A stretch of 64,000 bases of DNA. Origin: Agromyces sp. Marseille-P2726. Its GTDB lineage: Bacteria; Actinomycetota; Actinomycetes; Actinomycetales; Microbacteriaceae. This document shows, in pieces, positions 19,017-29,742 of the stretch (positions are counted from its first letter, which is position 1; each line of letters begins with the position of its first letter). Made by a program: the position numbers and the translations under genes. The stretch lies in contig NZ_CADDWM010000015.1 of NCBI RefSeq assembly GCF_902809835.1, positions 372,001 through 436,000 on the forward strand, in the 5' to 3' direction. The notes beneath the pieces are model-generated. The model searched no databases and was not told the DNA's origin. It saw only the letters and a program-made list of their open reading frames with translations.

Positions 19017-19807
19017 TCACTCGACGCGCGTACCGCGTGCGAGATCGGCGGCGAGGGTGCTCGCGGCCTCGACCCCGCCATCGGCGAGCGCCTTGACCAG
19101 CGCCGAACCCACGATCGCCCCGTCGGCGTACTCGAGGACCTCGGCCACCTGCGCACCCGTGGAGATGCCGAGGCCGACGCAGCTCGCAGGCGCACCGGCG
19201 TGGGACAGCCGGGTGACGAGCGTGCGTGCGGCCTGGTCGACGTCGCTGCGGGCCCCGGTGATGCCCATCGTGGAGACGGCGTAGACGAAGCCGCGGCTCG
19301 CCTCGACGGCCTGGCGGATGCGGGCGTCGGTCGAGGTGGGTGCGGCGAGGAAGACGCGGTCGAGGCCGGTGCGGTCGGATGCCGCGACCCACTCGGCCGC
19401 CTCGTCGGGGATGAGGTCGGGCGTGATGAGTCCCGCTCCCCCGGCGGCCGCGAGGTCGTCGGCGAAACGGTCGACGCCGTACTGCACGACGGGATTCCAG
19501 TAGGTCATGATCAGGACCGGGGCATCCGTGCGCTCGGTGATGCGGCGAACCGCGTCGAAGCCGTCGGCGACCCGGAACCCGTTCGCGAGCGCCTGCTGCG
19601 TTGCGGCCTGGATGACGGGGCCGTCCATGACGGGGTCGGAGTACGGCAGCCCCAGCTCGAGCACGTCGACGCCGTTCTCGACGAGGGCGACGGCCGCCTC
19701 GACGCTCTCGTCGAGCGTCGGGAAGCCGACGGGCAGGTAGGCGATGAGCGCGCCGCGCGCCTCGTCGTTGCGGCGCCGGATGACGGGACCGACCGTGCGA
19801 ACCGGAT

Positions 19808-19811
<4 letters not shown>
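19017..19811 (-). CDS. trpA: Tryptophan synthase alpha chain
   Basis: The product is 264 aa. The start is GTG at 19811 ([10 protein letters not shown]), which overlaps the trpB stop as GTGA. It is a TIM barrel with the active-site segment [18 protein letters not shown] and the phosphate loop ([11 protein letters not shown]). It cleaves indole-3-glycerol phosphate and passes indole to TrpB. It is the last gene of the trp cluster proper. Confidence 0.97.
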
Positions 19812-21019
<1,208 letters not shown>

Positions 21020-21020
21020 G

Positions 21021-21791
21021 TCACACCGCCAGGAAGGCTCGAAGGTTGTCGATCGGGTCGCCGGTCACGAGCGCCTCTCCGACGAGGACGACGTCGGCGC
21101 CGGCCGCACGGTAGCGCGCGACGTCGTCTGCGGAGAGCACCGCCGACTCCGCGACGCGGATCGCGCCGTCGGGGAAGCGATCGGCCAGACGGCCGAAGAG
21201 GTCTCGGTCGAGGTCGAACGTGGAGAGGTCGCGAGCATTCACGCCGATCAGGCGTGCGCCGAGCGCGGCGGCGCGTTCGAGCTCTTCGGCCGAGTGGGTC
21301 TCGACGAGCGCCGTCATGCCGAGGTCGGTCGTGAGCTCGTACAGGTCGCGAAGCGTGGGGTCGTCGAGCGCGGCGACGATCAGGAGCACGAGATCGGCGC
21401 CCGCGGCCCGCGCCTCCAGCACCTGGTACGGGGTGGCGATGAAGTCCTTGCGAAGCACCGGCAGAGCCACCGCAGCGCGGACCTCTTCGAGGTCGGCGAG
21501 CGAGCCGCCGAACTTGCGCTCCTCGGTCAGCACGCTGATGGCGCTGGCACCGCCGAGCTCGTACCTGCGTGCGAGGGCGGCCGGGTCGTCGATCGTCGCC
21601 AGACGACCGCGTGACGGACTCGACCGCTTGATCTCGGCGATGATCTTCACATGCGACGCGGGTGCGAGCACCTCGAGGGCGTCGAGCGCGGGTGACCGCT
21701 CGATCGCCGCTCGCTCGACGTCTTCAAGCGGCCGTCGCTCACGGCGTGCGAGTGAATCGGCGACGGCGTTCGCCGTCAGTTCGGAGAGCAC
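21021..21791 (-). CDS. trpC: Indole-3-glycerol phosphate synthase
   Basis: The 256-aa TIM-barrel enzyme has the signature [16 protein letters not shown] and downstream [23 protein letters not shown] and [10 protein letters not shown], covering the catalytic Lys/Glu/Asn residues. It performs the ring closure of CdRP to indole-3-glycerol phosphate. It is 3 nt below the HGxxP membrane protein gene. Confidence 0.98.
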   Translation of the reverse strand: MLSELTANAVADSLARRERRPLEDVERAAIERSPALDALEVLAPASHVKIIAEIKRSSPSRGRLATIDDPAALARRYELGGASAISVLTEERKFGGSLADLEEVRAAVALPVLRKDFIATPYQVLEARAAGADLVLLIVAALDDPTLRDLYELTTDLGMTALVETHSAEELERAAALGARLIGVNARDLSTFDLDRDLFGRLADRFPDGAIRVAESAVLSADDVARYRAAGADVVLVGEALVTGDPIDNLRAFLAV

Positions 21792-21794
21792 GCG

Positions 21795-22025
21795 TCAGTG
21801 CGCCTTTTCGGCGACCTTCGAGCCTCCGACGCCGTACCCGGCGCGGGCCAGCACCCAGCCGACGATCAGCCCGAGCACGAGGAGTCCGGCCGATGCCCAC
21901 ACGAGCCATGGCACGTCGAGGAAGAACGCGACCGTGCCGATCACGATCGCGATGAGCATGATGGTGACGGCGGTCCATGCCGCGGGCGAGTGTCCGTGAC
22001 CCGGATCGACGTGCTCAGTGCTCAT
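21795..22025 (-). CDS. Small HGxxP-type membrane protein of the trp cluster
   Basis: The 76-aa product starts at 22025, where AAGGAG is about 5 nt upstream. It has an N-terminal HGHSPAAW (HGxxPAAW) motif and two transmembrane helices (~18-38 and ~42-62), with a short Lys-rich tail. Such proteins sit between the Trp-associated membrane protein and trpC in many actinobacteria. The position suggests a link to tryptophan metabolism or simply a conserved operon passenger; function unknown. Confidence 0.85.
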   Translation of the reverse strand: MSTEHVDPGHGHSPAAWTAVTIMLIAIVIGTVAFFLDVPWLVWASAGLLVLGLIVGWVLARAGYGVGGSKVAEKAH

Positions 22026-22059
22026 GATGCTCCTTCGTTGCGGGGGTTCGGGTGAGAGT

Positions 22060-22758
22060 CTACCGGTTCGGGCTCGACGTTCCCTCGCCGGGCGCGGGGT
22101 CGTCACCACCTGCTCCGGCCGTCTCGTCGGCCTGCTCGGTGGGGTCGTCGCCACGGCTCAGGTCGTCCCAGTCGTCGATGGCGCGATCGGATGCCGCACG
22201 GTCGGCGCCTGCGGCATCGGCGGCGTCGTCGGCATCGGCGAGTCGCGCGCCGCGGTATCGCCGAGCGGACGCCGGCCACCGCATCCCGGTGACGAGCACG
22301 GCGACGCCGGCGAGGACGACGAGCGCGCCGCCCACGAGGGCCGCCCCGGGCCACGCGGTGGCGTCGGCGGCGGCGACCAGCTCCGCGGTCGGGACGGAGC
22401 CCGACACGCCCGTGGCCTCCGTCACCGCCGGGGAGACCGCACCGACCGGGTTGCCGAGCGACATGGATGCCGCCAGGAGGATGCACCCGCCGAGCACCAC
22501 CTCGAGGATGCCGAGCATCAGCCGGATCCCGGGACCCGCGATTGCGAGGGCAGCGACGAGGGCGAACCCCGCGAGGGCGAGCGCGGCGAGCGCCGGGGAG
22601 GCGATGCTGCCGGGCACGGCGATCGTCTCGCCGGCGCCATGGGCTGCGGCATCCGTCAGCTCGAGGTCGAACCAGGTCTGGCTCCAGGACAGCAGCACGA
22701 GCGCCGACCCGACGACCGAGACGAGGATGACGGGAAGCTTCATGCGGGCCCGGTTCAT
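22060..22758 (-). CDS. Trp biosynthesis-associated membrane protein
   Basis: This 232-aa protein of the TIGR02234-like family has an N-terminal helix (~7-25) followed by the W-S-Q-x-W-F/D segment (LSWSQTWFDL), three further helices (~53-75, ~78-98, ~142-162) and an acidic disordered C-terminus. Its ATG overlaps the trpE stop as ATGA. The role is unknown; transport or stabilisation of a pathway step has been guessed from synteny only. Confidence 0.88.
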   Translation of the reverse strand: MNRARMKLPVILVSVVGSALVLLSWSQTWFDLELTDAAAHGAGETIAVPGSIASPALAALALAGFALVAALAIAGPGIRLMLGILEVVLGGCILLAASMSLGNPVGAVSPAVTEATGVSGSVPTAELVAAADATAWPGAALVGGALVVLAGVAVLVTGMRWPASARRYRGARLADADDAADAAGADRAASDRAIDDWDDLSRGDDPTEQADETAGAGGDDPAPGEGTSSPNR

Positions 22759-24275
22759 CGAACTCGCTTCAGGGCGTTGGCGACGGCGACGGCGCGCAGC
22801 GGGGCGGCCGCCTTGTTCTGCGACTCCTGGAACTCGGACTCGGGGACCGAGTCGGCGACCAGTCCTCCGCCCGCCTGCACTCGCGCGATGCCACCCGAGA
22901 TCGTGGCGGTGCGGATCGCGATCGCGAGATCGGCGTCGCCGCCGAATCCGAAGTAGCCCACGACGCCTCCGTAGAGGCCGCGCTGCGCGGGCTCGAGCTC
23001 GTCGATGATCTCGAGGGCCCGAGGCTTGGGCGCCCCCGAGAGGGTACCGGCCGGGAAGGTCGCGCGGAACACGTCGACCGCGTCGGCACCGGGCGCGAGG
23101 TCGCCCTCGACCGAGGAGACGAGATGCATGATGTGGCTGAACCGCTCGACGCGCATGAACTCCGTGACCTCGACCGAGCCCGCCACGCAGACCTTCGCGA
23201 GGTCGTTGCGGGCGAGGTCGACGAGCATGAGGTGTTCCGCCTGCTCCTTGGGGTCGGCGATGAGCTCGGCCTCGAGGTCGGCGTCGGCCTCGGGAGTAGC
23301 GCCACGCGGCTTCGAGCCCGCGATCGGGTGCGTGAACACCCGTCCGCCCTGCACCTTGACGAGGGCCTCGGGCGACGACCCGACGATCCAGTACGGCTCG
23401 CCTGCCGCGTCGTCGAGATGCAGGAGGTACATGTACGGGCTCGGGTTGAGGCTGCGCAGGACCCGGTACACGTCGATCGGGTCCGCCGTGGCCTCGTGCT
23501 CGAACCGCTGCGAGATGACCACCTGGAACACGTCGCCGTCGTGGATGTACTGCTTCGAGCGGTCGACCGCTGCGAGGAAGTCCGCTTTCTCGGTGCGGTG
23601 CCGGGGCGCGGATGCCGCTTGCAGGTCGATCTCGGCCAGCCAGGCCTCCGACGGCTCGGCGAGCGCTCGCTGCATGCGATCGAGGCGGCGCTGCGCATCG
23701 CTCCAGAGGGCCTCGGCGTGCTCGCTGCCGTCATTGAGCACCGAGGCGATGAGCTGGACCGTCCCGGTGCGGTGATCGATGACGACGAGTTCGGCGACGA
23801 AGGAGAACGCCTGTGCGGGCATCTCGAAGTCCGCCGGCGGACGGTTCGGAAGTCGCTCGATCTGCCGGATCGCCTCCCAGCCGATGAAGCCGACCAGGCC
23901 GCCGGTGAGCGGCGGGGCTCCGGGCACGTCCTCGGTGCGCCACCGCTCGAACAGGGCCTTCAACGTCGCGAGGGGCTCGAGGTCACCGGTGTCGCCGAGC
24001 GCTCGTTCGGCGGACAGCCCGTAGTCCTGCCACTCCACCCGGCCGTCGCGCTCGGTGAGCACGCCGAACGAGGACGCCCCCACGAACGAGTACCGCGACC
24101 AGATGCCGCCCTGCTCCGCCGACTCCAGCAGGAACGTGCCCGGGCGCCCCTCGGCGAGCTTGCGGTAGATGCCCACCGGGGTCTCTCCGTCGGCGAAGAG
24201 CTCGCGCGTCACGGGGACGACCCTGCGCCCGGCGAGCAGCGCGGTGAACTCGTCGAAGGTGGTGGTCGCGGGCAC
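22755..24275 (-). CDS. trpE: Anthranilate synthase component I
   Basis: The 506-aa chorismate-utilising enzyme has the signature blocks IAGSKPRGATPEADADLEAELIADPKEQAEHLMLVDLARNDL and FPAGTLSGAPKPRALEII, and a C-terminal GGGLVADS. The N-terminal LLESAEQGG region is the tryptophan-feedback site (LLES). The glutaminase subunit trpG and trpD are not in the window. It starts 26 nt after hisI, joining the his and trp genes in one array. Confidence 0.97.
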   Translation of the reverse strand: MPATTTFDEFTALLAGRRVVPVTRELFADGETPVGIYRKLAEGRPGTFLLESAEQGGIWSRYSFVGASSFGVLTERDGRVEWQDYGLSAERALGDTGDLEPLATLKALFERWRTEDVPGAPPLTGGLVGFIGWEAIRQIERLPNRPPADFEMPAQAFSFVAELVVIDHRTGTVQLIASVLNDGSEHAEALWSDAQRRLDRMQRALAEPSEAWLAEIDLQAASAPRHRTEKADFLAAVDRSKQYIHDGDVFQVVISQRFEHEATADPIDVYRVLRSLNPSPYMYLLHLDDAAGEPYWIVGSSPEALVKVQGGRVFTHPIAGSKPRGATPEADADLEAELIADPKEQAEHLMLVDLARNDLAKVCVAGSVEVTEFMRVERFSHIMHLVSSVEGDLAPGADAVDVFRATFPAGTLSGAPKPRALEIIDELEPAQRGLYGGVVGYFGFGGDADLAIAIRTATISGGIARVQAGGGLVADSVPESEFQESQNKAAAPLRAVAVANALKRVR

Positions 24276-24301
24276 TCGGGCCTCCTCGTGCGTCGGGGTC
24301 G

Positions 24302-24709
24302 TCAGCGGTCGGATGCCGCGGTCGGGGCGACCTGCAGCTGGTCGCCGTCGAAACAGGTGCGCGTGCCGGTGTGGCAGGCCGCTCCGACCTGCTCGACCGT
24401 CACCAGCAGGGTGTCGCCGTCGCAGTCGAGCGCCGCGCCTCGAACGTGCTGGACGTGGCCCGACGTGTCGCCCTTGCGCCAGTACTCACGGCGTGACCTC
24501 GACCAGAACGTCACGCGCCCCTCACTCAGCGTGCGACGCATCGCCTCACGGTCCATCCAGCCCAGCATGAGCACCTCGCCCGTGCCGTCCTGCTGGATGA
24601 TCGCCGGCAGCAGACCGTCGGCGTTGAACACGGCACGGTCGAGCGGGGAGCCATCGGGCGTCCACGCCTCCTCGTCGCGCTCCAGCTCCTCATCGCCGGG
24701 TTCGCTCAT
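24302..24709 (-). CDS. hisI: Phosphoribosyl-AMP cyclohydrolase
   Basis: The 135-aa enzyme of histidine synthesis has [34 protein letters not shown] and the zinc/Mg cysteines in [11 protein letters not shown] and [11 protein letters not shown]. It opens the purine ring of PR-AMP. It overlaps the hisF stop as ATGA. The pyrophosphohydrolase step is encoded separately by hisE. Confidence 0.96.
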   Translation of the reverse strand: MSEPGDEELERDEEAWTPDGSPLDRAVFNADGLLPAIIQQDGTGEVLMLGWMDREAMRRTLSEGRVTFWSRSRREYWRKGDTSGHVQHVRGAALDCDGDTLLVTVEQVGAACHTGTRTCFDGDQLQVAPTAASDR

Positions 24710-25467
24710 CGCACGATCCTTCCATCGGCCGCCAGGGCCGCCTTGACCTCGGCGATCGTCAGCTCGCCGTTGTGGAACACGGATGCCGCGAGCACCGCGT
24801 CGGCGCCCGCCGCGATCGCCGGGGCGAAGTGGCCGACCGCTCCGGCGCCACCCGACGCGATCACGGGCACCCCCGACAGCTCGTGCATGAGCGCCGTCAG
24901 CTCGAGGTCGAAGCCCTGCTTCGTGCCGTCGGCATCGATCGAGTTCACGAGCAGTTCGCCGGCTCCGAGCTCGATGGCGCGCCCGGCCCAGTCGAGCGCA
25001 TCGAGATCGGTCTCGCTGCGGCCGCCATGGGTCGTCACGACGAATCCCGACTCCGTGCGGTCGGATCGCTTCACGTCGAGCGAGAGCACGAGCACCTGCG
25101 CGCCGAACCGGTCGGCGATCTCGGCGATCAGCGGGGGGCGCGCGATCGCAGCGCTGTTCACGCCGATCTTGTCGGCGCCATGGCCGAGCAGTCGTGCCAC
25201 GTCGTCGGCGGAGCGCACGCCGCCGCCGACGGTGAGGGGGATGAAGACCTGCTCCGCCACCCGCTGCACCATGTCGTACGTGGTCGAACGGTCATCGACG
25301 GTCGCGGTGACGTCGAGGAACGTGAGCTCATCGGCGCCCTGCTCGGAATAGCGCGCCGCCAGCTCCACCGGGTCGCCGGCGTCGCGCAGGTTCTTGAAGT
25401 TGACGCCCTTGACGACGCGGCCCGCGGCCACGTCGAGGCAGGGGATCACTCGGGCGGCGAGGGACAT
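24706..25467 (-). CDS. hisF: Imidazole glycerol phosphate synthase cyclase subunit
   Basis: This is a 253-aa TIM barrel with the two catalytic aspartates in [17 protein letters not shown] and VLSLDVKR, and GGVRSADD plus ASGGAGAVG phosphate sites. With HisH (not in the window) it forms IGP and AICAR. It is 7 nt below hisG and overlaps hisI. Confidence 0.97.
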   Translation of the reverse strand: MSLAARVIPCLDVAAGRVVKGVNFKNLRDAGDPVELAARYSEQGADELTFLDVTATVDDRSTTYDMVQRVAEQVFIPLTVGGGVRSADDVARLLGHGADKIGVNSAAIARPPLIAEIADRFGAQVLVLSLDVKRSDRTESGFVVTTHGGRSETDLDALDWAGRAIELGAGELLVNSIDADGTKQGFDLELTALMHELSGVPVIASGGAGAVGHFAPAIAAGADAVLAASVFHNGELTIAEVKAALAADGRIVR

Positions 25468-25474
25468 GCGCGCC

Positions 25475-26359
25475 TCACAACCGCGCCGCGTGGATGGCGC
25501 TGACGAGGATGGCCCGGGCCCCGAGCGAGTACAGCTCGTCCATGACCTGGTTCATGTCGACCCGCGGGATCATGACCCGCACCGCCACCCACTCGGGGTC
25601 GTGCAGCGGCGAGACCGTCGGCGACTCGAAGCCGGGCGCGACCTCGGTGGCCCGCTCGAGGTGCGCGACCGGCATGTCGTAGTCGAGCAGTACGTACTGG
25701 CGAGCGACGAGGACCCCCTGGAGCCGGCGCAGGAGTGTCGCCGCCCCGGGTCGTTCGATGCCGGATCCGATGAGCACCGCCTCGGATTCGAGGATGACCG
25801 GACCGAAGATCTCGAGGCCGGCCTTGCGGAGCGTCGATCCGGTCGACACGACGTCGGCCACGGCGTCGGCGACCCCGAGCCGCACGGCGGATTCGACGGC
25901 GCCGTCGAGCTTCACGAGATCGGCGGTCACGCCGTGCGCGGTCAGGAATCCCTCGACGAGTCCGGGGTAGCTGGTGGCCACGCGCACGCCTTCGAGGTCG
26001 GCGAGCTCGGTGAAGGTGCCGTTCGGGGCGGCGAACCGGAAGGTCGACTCGCCGAATCCGAGCGGCGCGATCTCGGTGGCATCCGACCCGGAATCGAGCA
26101 GGAGGTCTCGACCGGTGATGCCGACGTCGAGCGCACCCGAGCCGACGTAGGTGGCGATGTCGCGCGGACGGAGGTAGAAGAACTCGACCCCGTTGCGGGG
26201 GTCGGCGACGATGAGCTCCCGCGGGTCGCGGCGACCGGTGTACCCGGCCTCGTAGAGCATCTGCCCTGCGATCTCGGCGAGCGAGCCCTTGTTGGGCACG
26301 GCGATTCGGAGCATTCCCTGGCTTTCGTGTCGAACGATCTGATCGGTCATGGAGGTCAT
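25475..26359 (-). CDS. hisG: ATP phosphoribosyltransferase (long form)
   Basis: The 294-aa product has the PRPP-binding segment ([14 protein letters not shown]) and a C-terminal regulatory ACT-like domain, so it is the HisZ-independent long form that is feedback-inhibited by histidine. It is the committed step of histidine synthesis. The start is ambiguous: ATG at 26359 is 7 nt after the hisE stop, while the family core begins at [12 protein letters not shown] (ATG 26314), where AGGGA directly abuts the codon. Confidence 0.95.
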   Translation of the reverse strand: MTSMTDQIVRHESQGMLRIAVPNKGSLAEIAGQMLYEAGYTGRRDPRELIVADPRNGVEFFYLRPRDIATYVGSGALDVGITGRDLLLDSGSDATEIAPLGFGESTFRFAAPNGTFTELADLEGVRVATSYPGLVEGFLTAHGVTADLVKLDGAVESAVRLGVADAVADVVSTGSTLRKAGLEIFGPVILESEAVLIGSGIERPGAATLLRRLQGVLVARQYVLLDYDMPVAHLERATEVAPGFESPTVSPLHDPEWVAVRVMIPRVDMNQVMDELYSLGARAILVSAIHAARL

Positions 26360-26366
26360 GGCGCGA

Positions 26367-26630
26367 TCAGAGATGTCGGTACACGTCGGCGAGCGTCAGG
26401 CCCTTCGCGAGCATGAGCACCTGCAGGTGGTAGAGGAGCTGCGAGATCTCCTCGGCCGTGGCCTGGTCGCCCTGGTGTTCGGCGGCCATCCAGACCTCGG
26501 CGGCCTCCTCGACGATCTTCTTGCCGATGGCGTGCACTCCGGCGTCGAGCTCGCGCACGGTACCGGAACCCTCGGGGCGGGGGCGGGCTTTCTCGCTGAG
26601 CTCGACGAAGAGGTCGTCGAAGGTCTTCAC
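26367..26630 (-). CDS. hisE: Phosphoribosyl-ATP pyrophosphatase
   Basis: The 87-aa all-helical MazG-like enzyme has the metal-binding pattern [14 protein letters not shown] and the [13 protein letters not shown] helix. It hydrolyses PR-ATP to PR-AMP. It lies 9 nt below rpe and immediately before hisG. Confidence 0.96.
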   Translation of the reverse strand: MKTFDDLFVELSEKARPRPEGSGTVRELDAGVHAIGKKIVEEAAEVWMAAEHQGDQATAEEISQLLYHLQVLMLAKGLTLADVYRHL

Positions 26631-26639
26631 CCGTCTAGG

Positions 26640-27314
26640 TTATCGGTGCGAATGCGGGTGCGCGGCCACGGCGTCTCGCAGGGCCGCGATGCGCCCGGCG
26701 GGGGCGCCGGCGCCGTTGAACACCGCCGAGCCCGCGACGAACGTGTTCGCTCCGGCCTCGGCCGCGATGCCGATGGTGTCCTCCGTGATGCCGCCGTCGA
26801 CCTGCAGCCAGACGTCGAGCCCCGCGTCCTGCACGGCGTCGGCGACGCGCGCGAGCTTCGGCATCGTCTCGGGAATGAAGGCCTGTCCGCCGAATCCCGG
26901 CTCGACGGTCATCACGAGCACCTGGTCGAACTCGGGCAGGAGGTCGAGGTAGGGCGTGGCATCCGTGCCGGGCTTCAGGGCGATGCCCGCCCGAGCACCG
27001 AGGTCGCGCAGCCGGCGGGCGAGCGACACGGGTTCGCCGGCGGCCTCGGCATGGAACGTCACCGAGAACGCGCCGGCCTCGGCGTACGCGGGCGCCCAGC
27101 GGTCGGGGTCGTCGATCATGAGGTGCACGTCGAGCGGGATCGGCGAGACCTCCTGCAGGCGCTGCACCATCTGGAGGCCGAACGTGAGGTTCGGCACGAA
27201 GTGGTTGTCCATGACGTCGACGTGCACCAGATCGGCCGTCGCGATGCGACCGAGCTCGCGCTCGAGGTTCGCGAAGTCGGCGGAGAGGATGCTCGGGTTG
27301 ATCCGCGTCGTCAT
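26640..27314 (-). CDS. rpe: Ribulose-phosphate 3-epimerase
   Basis: The 224-aa TIM barrel has [55 protein letters not shown] and [11 protein letters not shown], covering the metal-binding His/Asp and catalytic Asp pair. It belongs to the pentose phosphate pathway, supplying ribose phosphate for the his and trp genes downstream. It is 10 nt from the rsmB stop. Confidence 0.97.
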   Translation of the reverse strand: MTTRINPSILSADFANLERELGRIATADLVHVDVMDNHFVPNLTFGLQMVQRLQEVSPIPLDVHLMIDDPDRWAPAYAEAGAFSVTFHAEAAGEPVSLARRLRDLGARAGIALKPGTDATPYLDLLPEFDQVLVMTVEPGFGGQAFIPETMPKLARVADAVQDAGLDVWLQVDGGITEDTIGIAAEAGANTFVAGSAVFNGAGAPAGRIAALRDAVAAHPHSHR

Positions 27315-27324
27315 GCGAGTCAGC

Positions 27325-28779
27325 CTATCGATCGGCGTGCGTGGGCCCCGTCGGGTCTGCGTCGACCTTGCGGACGAGCGCGATGAACATGGCGTCGGTG
27401 CCGTGCCGGTGGGGCCAGAGCTGCACGGGCTCTGCGTCGCCGGCGAGGTCGAGCGGATGCCGCGACAGCCCCTGGACCGCGGCCCGGGTGTCGACGGGCT
27501 CGATGACGCCGTCCCACCGATGCATGGCAGCGGTGAGCGAGCCGTACGTCTCAGCGGTGTGCGGCGAGCAGGTGACGTAGGCGAGGATGCCGCCGGGCGC
27601 CAGGGCCCGCGCGGCGGCGTCGAACAACTCGCCCTGCAGGCGCGTCAACTCTGCGACATCCGAGGGTGCCTTGCGCCAGCGTGCCTCGGGACGGCGGCGC
27701 AGCGCGCCGAGTCCCGTGCACGGCGCATCGAGGAGGATCCGATCGAAGCCGTCGGGCGCGCCGAGCGCTGCGGCATCGAGCTCGCGGCCGTCGCCGACGT
27801 GCACCTCCACGTCGAGCGGCACCGCGGCGATCGCGTCCCGCACGAGTCGGGCGCGCTGGGGCACGAGCTCGTTCGCGACGAGGTGCGCACCGCCGACGAG
27901 CGCCTCGGCCGCGAGCACGGCCGTCTTGCCGCCGGGGCCGGCGCAGAGGTCGAGCCACCGCTCCCCCGGCCGCACGGGTGCAACACGGGTGAGGGCGAGC
28001 GCGGCGAGCTGGGAGCCTTCGTCCTGCACGCGGATTGCGCCCCCCGACGCTTCGGCGGCCGCGATCGGGTCGTCGGCGACGCCGCCGATCGGCGAGAAGC
28101 GGTCGGGTCCGAATCCGTCGATCGCGTCGGTGTCGATGCCGAGGCCTGGCAGCACGGCGAGGTTCACTCGCGGCGACGCGTTGTCAGCGGCGAGCGCATC
28201 GTCGAGCTCGTTCCCACGCGACTCGTGCTCGAGGGCGGTGCGGAGGGCGCGCACGATCCAGGCCGGGTGGCTCGTGAGTCGGGCGAGCCGTTCGTCGCCC
28301 TGGGCCCCTTCGGCGACCAGTTCGCGCCATCGCTCGGGCGACGTGCGCGAGATCGTGCGCAGCACCGCGTTGGCGAACCCGGCGGCCCTGGGTGCCACGC
28401 GCCGCGAGAGCGCGACCTGTTCGTACACCGCGGCATGCGTCGGCACCCGGGTTGCGAGGAGCTGGTGCACGCCGAGGCGGAGGACGTCGAGCACGGCGGG
28501 GTCGATGTCGGCGGCGGGCCGGTCGGCGGCGAGCTCGATGACCCGGTCGTAGAAGCCCTGCATCCGAAGCGTGCCGTAGGTCAGCTCGGTCGCGAAGGCG
28601 GCATCCGCCCGGTCGAGCCGGGACCGACGGATGCGCGTGGGCAGGAGCAGGTTCGCGTAGGCCTCGTCGTTGCGCACCGCCTCGAGCACGTCGAACGCGA
28701 CGAGCCGTGCGGGCGAGACCCGGTCGTCACGACGCGAGCCGCCGCGCCGACCGCACTGCCCCCTCGGTCGCCGGCTCAT
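27325..28779 (-). CDS. rsmB: 16S rRNA m5C methyltransferase (RsmB/Fmu)
   Basis: The product is 484 aa from the ATG at 28779, which overlaps the fmt stop as ATGA; the longer in-frame reading runs antisense through fmt. The N-terminal ~150 residues form a NusB-like RNA-binding domain ([22 protein letters not shown]). The C-terminal SAM domain has [11 protein letters not shown], the [18 protein letters not shown] motif IV and the catalytic Cys motif [10 protein letters not shown]. It methylates C967 of 16S rRNA by analogy. Confidence 0.93.
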   Translation of the reverse strand: MSRRPRGQCGRRGGSRRDDRVSPARLVAFDVLEAVRNDEAYANLLLPTRIRRSRLDRADAAFATELTYGTLRMQGFYDRVIELAADRPAADIDPAVLDVLRLGVHQLLATRVPTHAAVYEQVALSRRVAPRAAGFANAVLRTISRTSPERWRELVAEGAQGDERLARLTSHPAWIVRALRTALEHESRGNELDDALAADNASPRVNLAVLPGLGIDTDAIDGFGPDRFSPIGGVADDPIAAAEASGGAIRVQDEGSQLAALALTRVAPVRPGERWLDLCAGPGGKTAVLAAEALVGGAHLVANELVPQRARLVRDAIAAVPLDVEVHVGDGRELDAAALGAPDGFDRILLDAPCTGLGALRRRPEARWRKAPSDVAELTRLQGELFDAAARALAPGGILAYVTCSPHTAETYGSLTAAMHRWDGVIEPVDTRAAVQGLSRHPLDLAGDAEPVQLWPHRHGTDAMFIALVRKVDADPTGPTHADR

Positions 28780-29705
28780 CGCGCGACCGCCCCCGCGCGA
28801 CCCGACCCGCGCCACCAGTCCGCGGCCGACATCGCGGTGCGGCCCGCGGGCTGCACGCGACGCAGTTCCAGTGCGCCGGTGCCGGTGCCGACGAGCAGGC
28901 GACGACCGACGAGTTCGAGTGCGCCCGGCGCGAGCCCGGCGGCATCCGTCGCCGCATCGTCGAGGTCGAGCACCTTCACGCGCTGGTCGTCGATGGTGGT
29001 CCAGGCGCCGGGCTCGGGCGTGACCCCGCGGAAGCGGGCGCGCACGACCTCGGCGGGAGCGGCCCAATCGAGGCGCGCGTCGTCGATGCCCAGCTTCGGG
29101 GCGAAGGTCGGCTCCCCCGACTGCGGTGTCGGCGTCGCCGAGCCGTCGGCGATGCCGTCGACGACCTGGGCCAGCAGGTCGGCACCGTCGTGCGCGAGCG
29201 CGTCGAGCAGCGTGCCCGCGGTGTCGTGGTCGCCGACGGCACGTGAACGCATGGCGAAGACATCGCCCGCGTCGAGTTCGGGCACCAGCCGGAACACGGA
29301 TGCCCCGGTCTCGGCGTCGCCCGCGATGAGCGCGTGCTGCACGGGCGCCGCGCCGCGCCAGGCGGGCAGCAGCGAGAAGTGCAGGTTGATCCAGCCGTGT
29401 CGCGGAGCCGACAGCAGCGGCTCGCGCACGAGTCCGCCGTACGCCACGATGACACCGAGTTCGGGCTCGAGGTCGACGATGCGTTGCGTCGCCACCTCAT
29501 CGAGACGGGCCGCTTCGATGACGGTGAGACCCAGCCGCTCGGCGGCGGCGGCCACCGGCGAGGGCGTCAGCACACGCTTGCGGCCGAGCGGTGCCGCGGG
29601 ACGTGTGACCACGGCGACGACCTCGTGCCCGCTCGCGGCGAGTCGTTCGAGCGAGGGGACGGCGGCGGACGGCGTGCCGGCGAACGCGAGGCGGAGCTTC
29701 TGCAC
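28776..29705 (-). CDS. fmt: Methionyl-tRNA formyltransferase
   Basis: The 309-aa product has the formyl-THF site NLHFSLLPAWRGAAPVQ and N-terminal RLAFAGTPSAAVPSL, followed by the tRNA-binding C-terminal barrel. It formylates initiator Met-tRNA. It is coupled by ATGA overlap to rsmB, the usual partner. Confidence 0.97.
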   Translation of the reverse strand: MQKLRLAFAGTPSAAVPSLERLAASGHEVVAVVTRPAAPLGRKRVLTPSPVAAAAERLGLTVIEAARLDEVATQRIVDLEPELGVIVAYGGLVREPLLSAPRHGWINLHFSLLPAWRGAAPVQHALIAGDAETGASVFRLVPELDAGDVFAMRSRAVGDHDTAGTLLDALAHDGADLLAQVVDGIADGSATPTPQSGEPTFAPKLGIDDARLDWAAPAEVVRARFRGVTPEPGAWTTIDDQRVKVLDLDDAATDAAGLAPGALELVGRRLLVGTGTGALELRRVQPAGRTAMSAADWWRGSGRAGAVAR

Positions 29706-29742
29706 ACTCCATTGTGGCCGAACGCGCGAGTGAAGGCTCCGC

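Noticed and set aside
24276-24301. Trp leader peptide or T-box before trpE
   Set aside because: The hisI-trpE spacer is only 26 nt and has no Trp codon run or T-box sequence.
26956-29733. 925-codon open frame on the plus strand opposite rpe, rsmB and fmt
   Set aside because: Spans three real minus-strand genes; Arg/Ser/Ala-rich with no family features.
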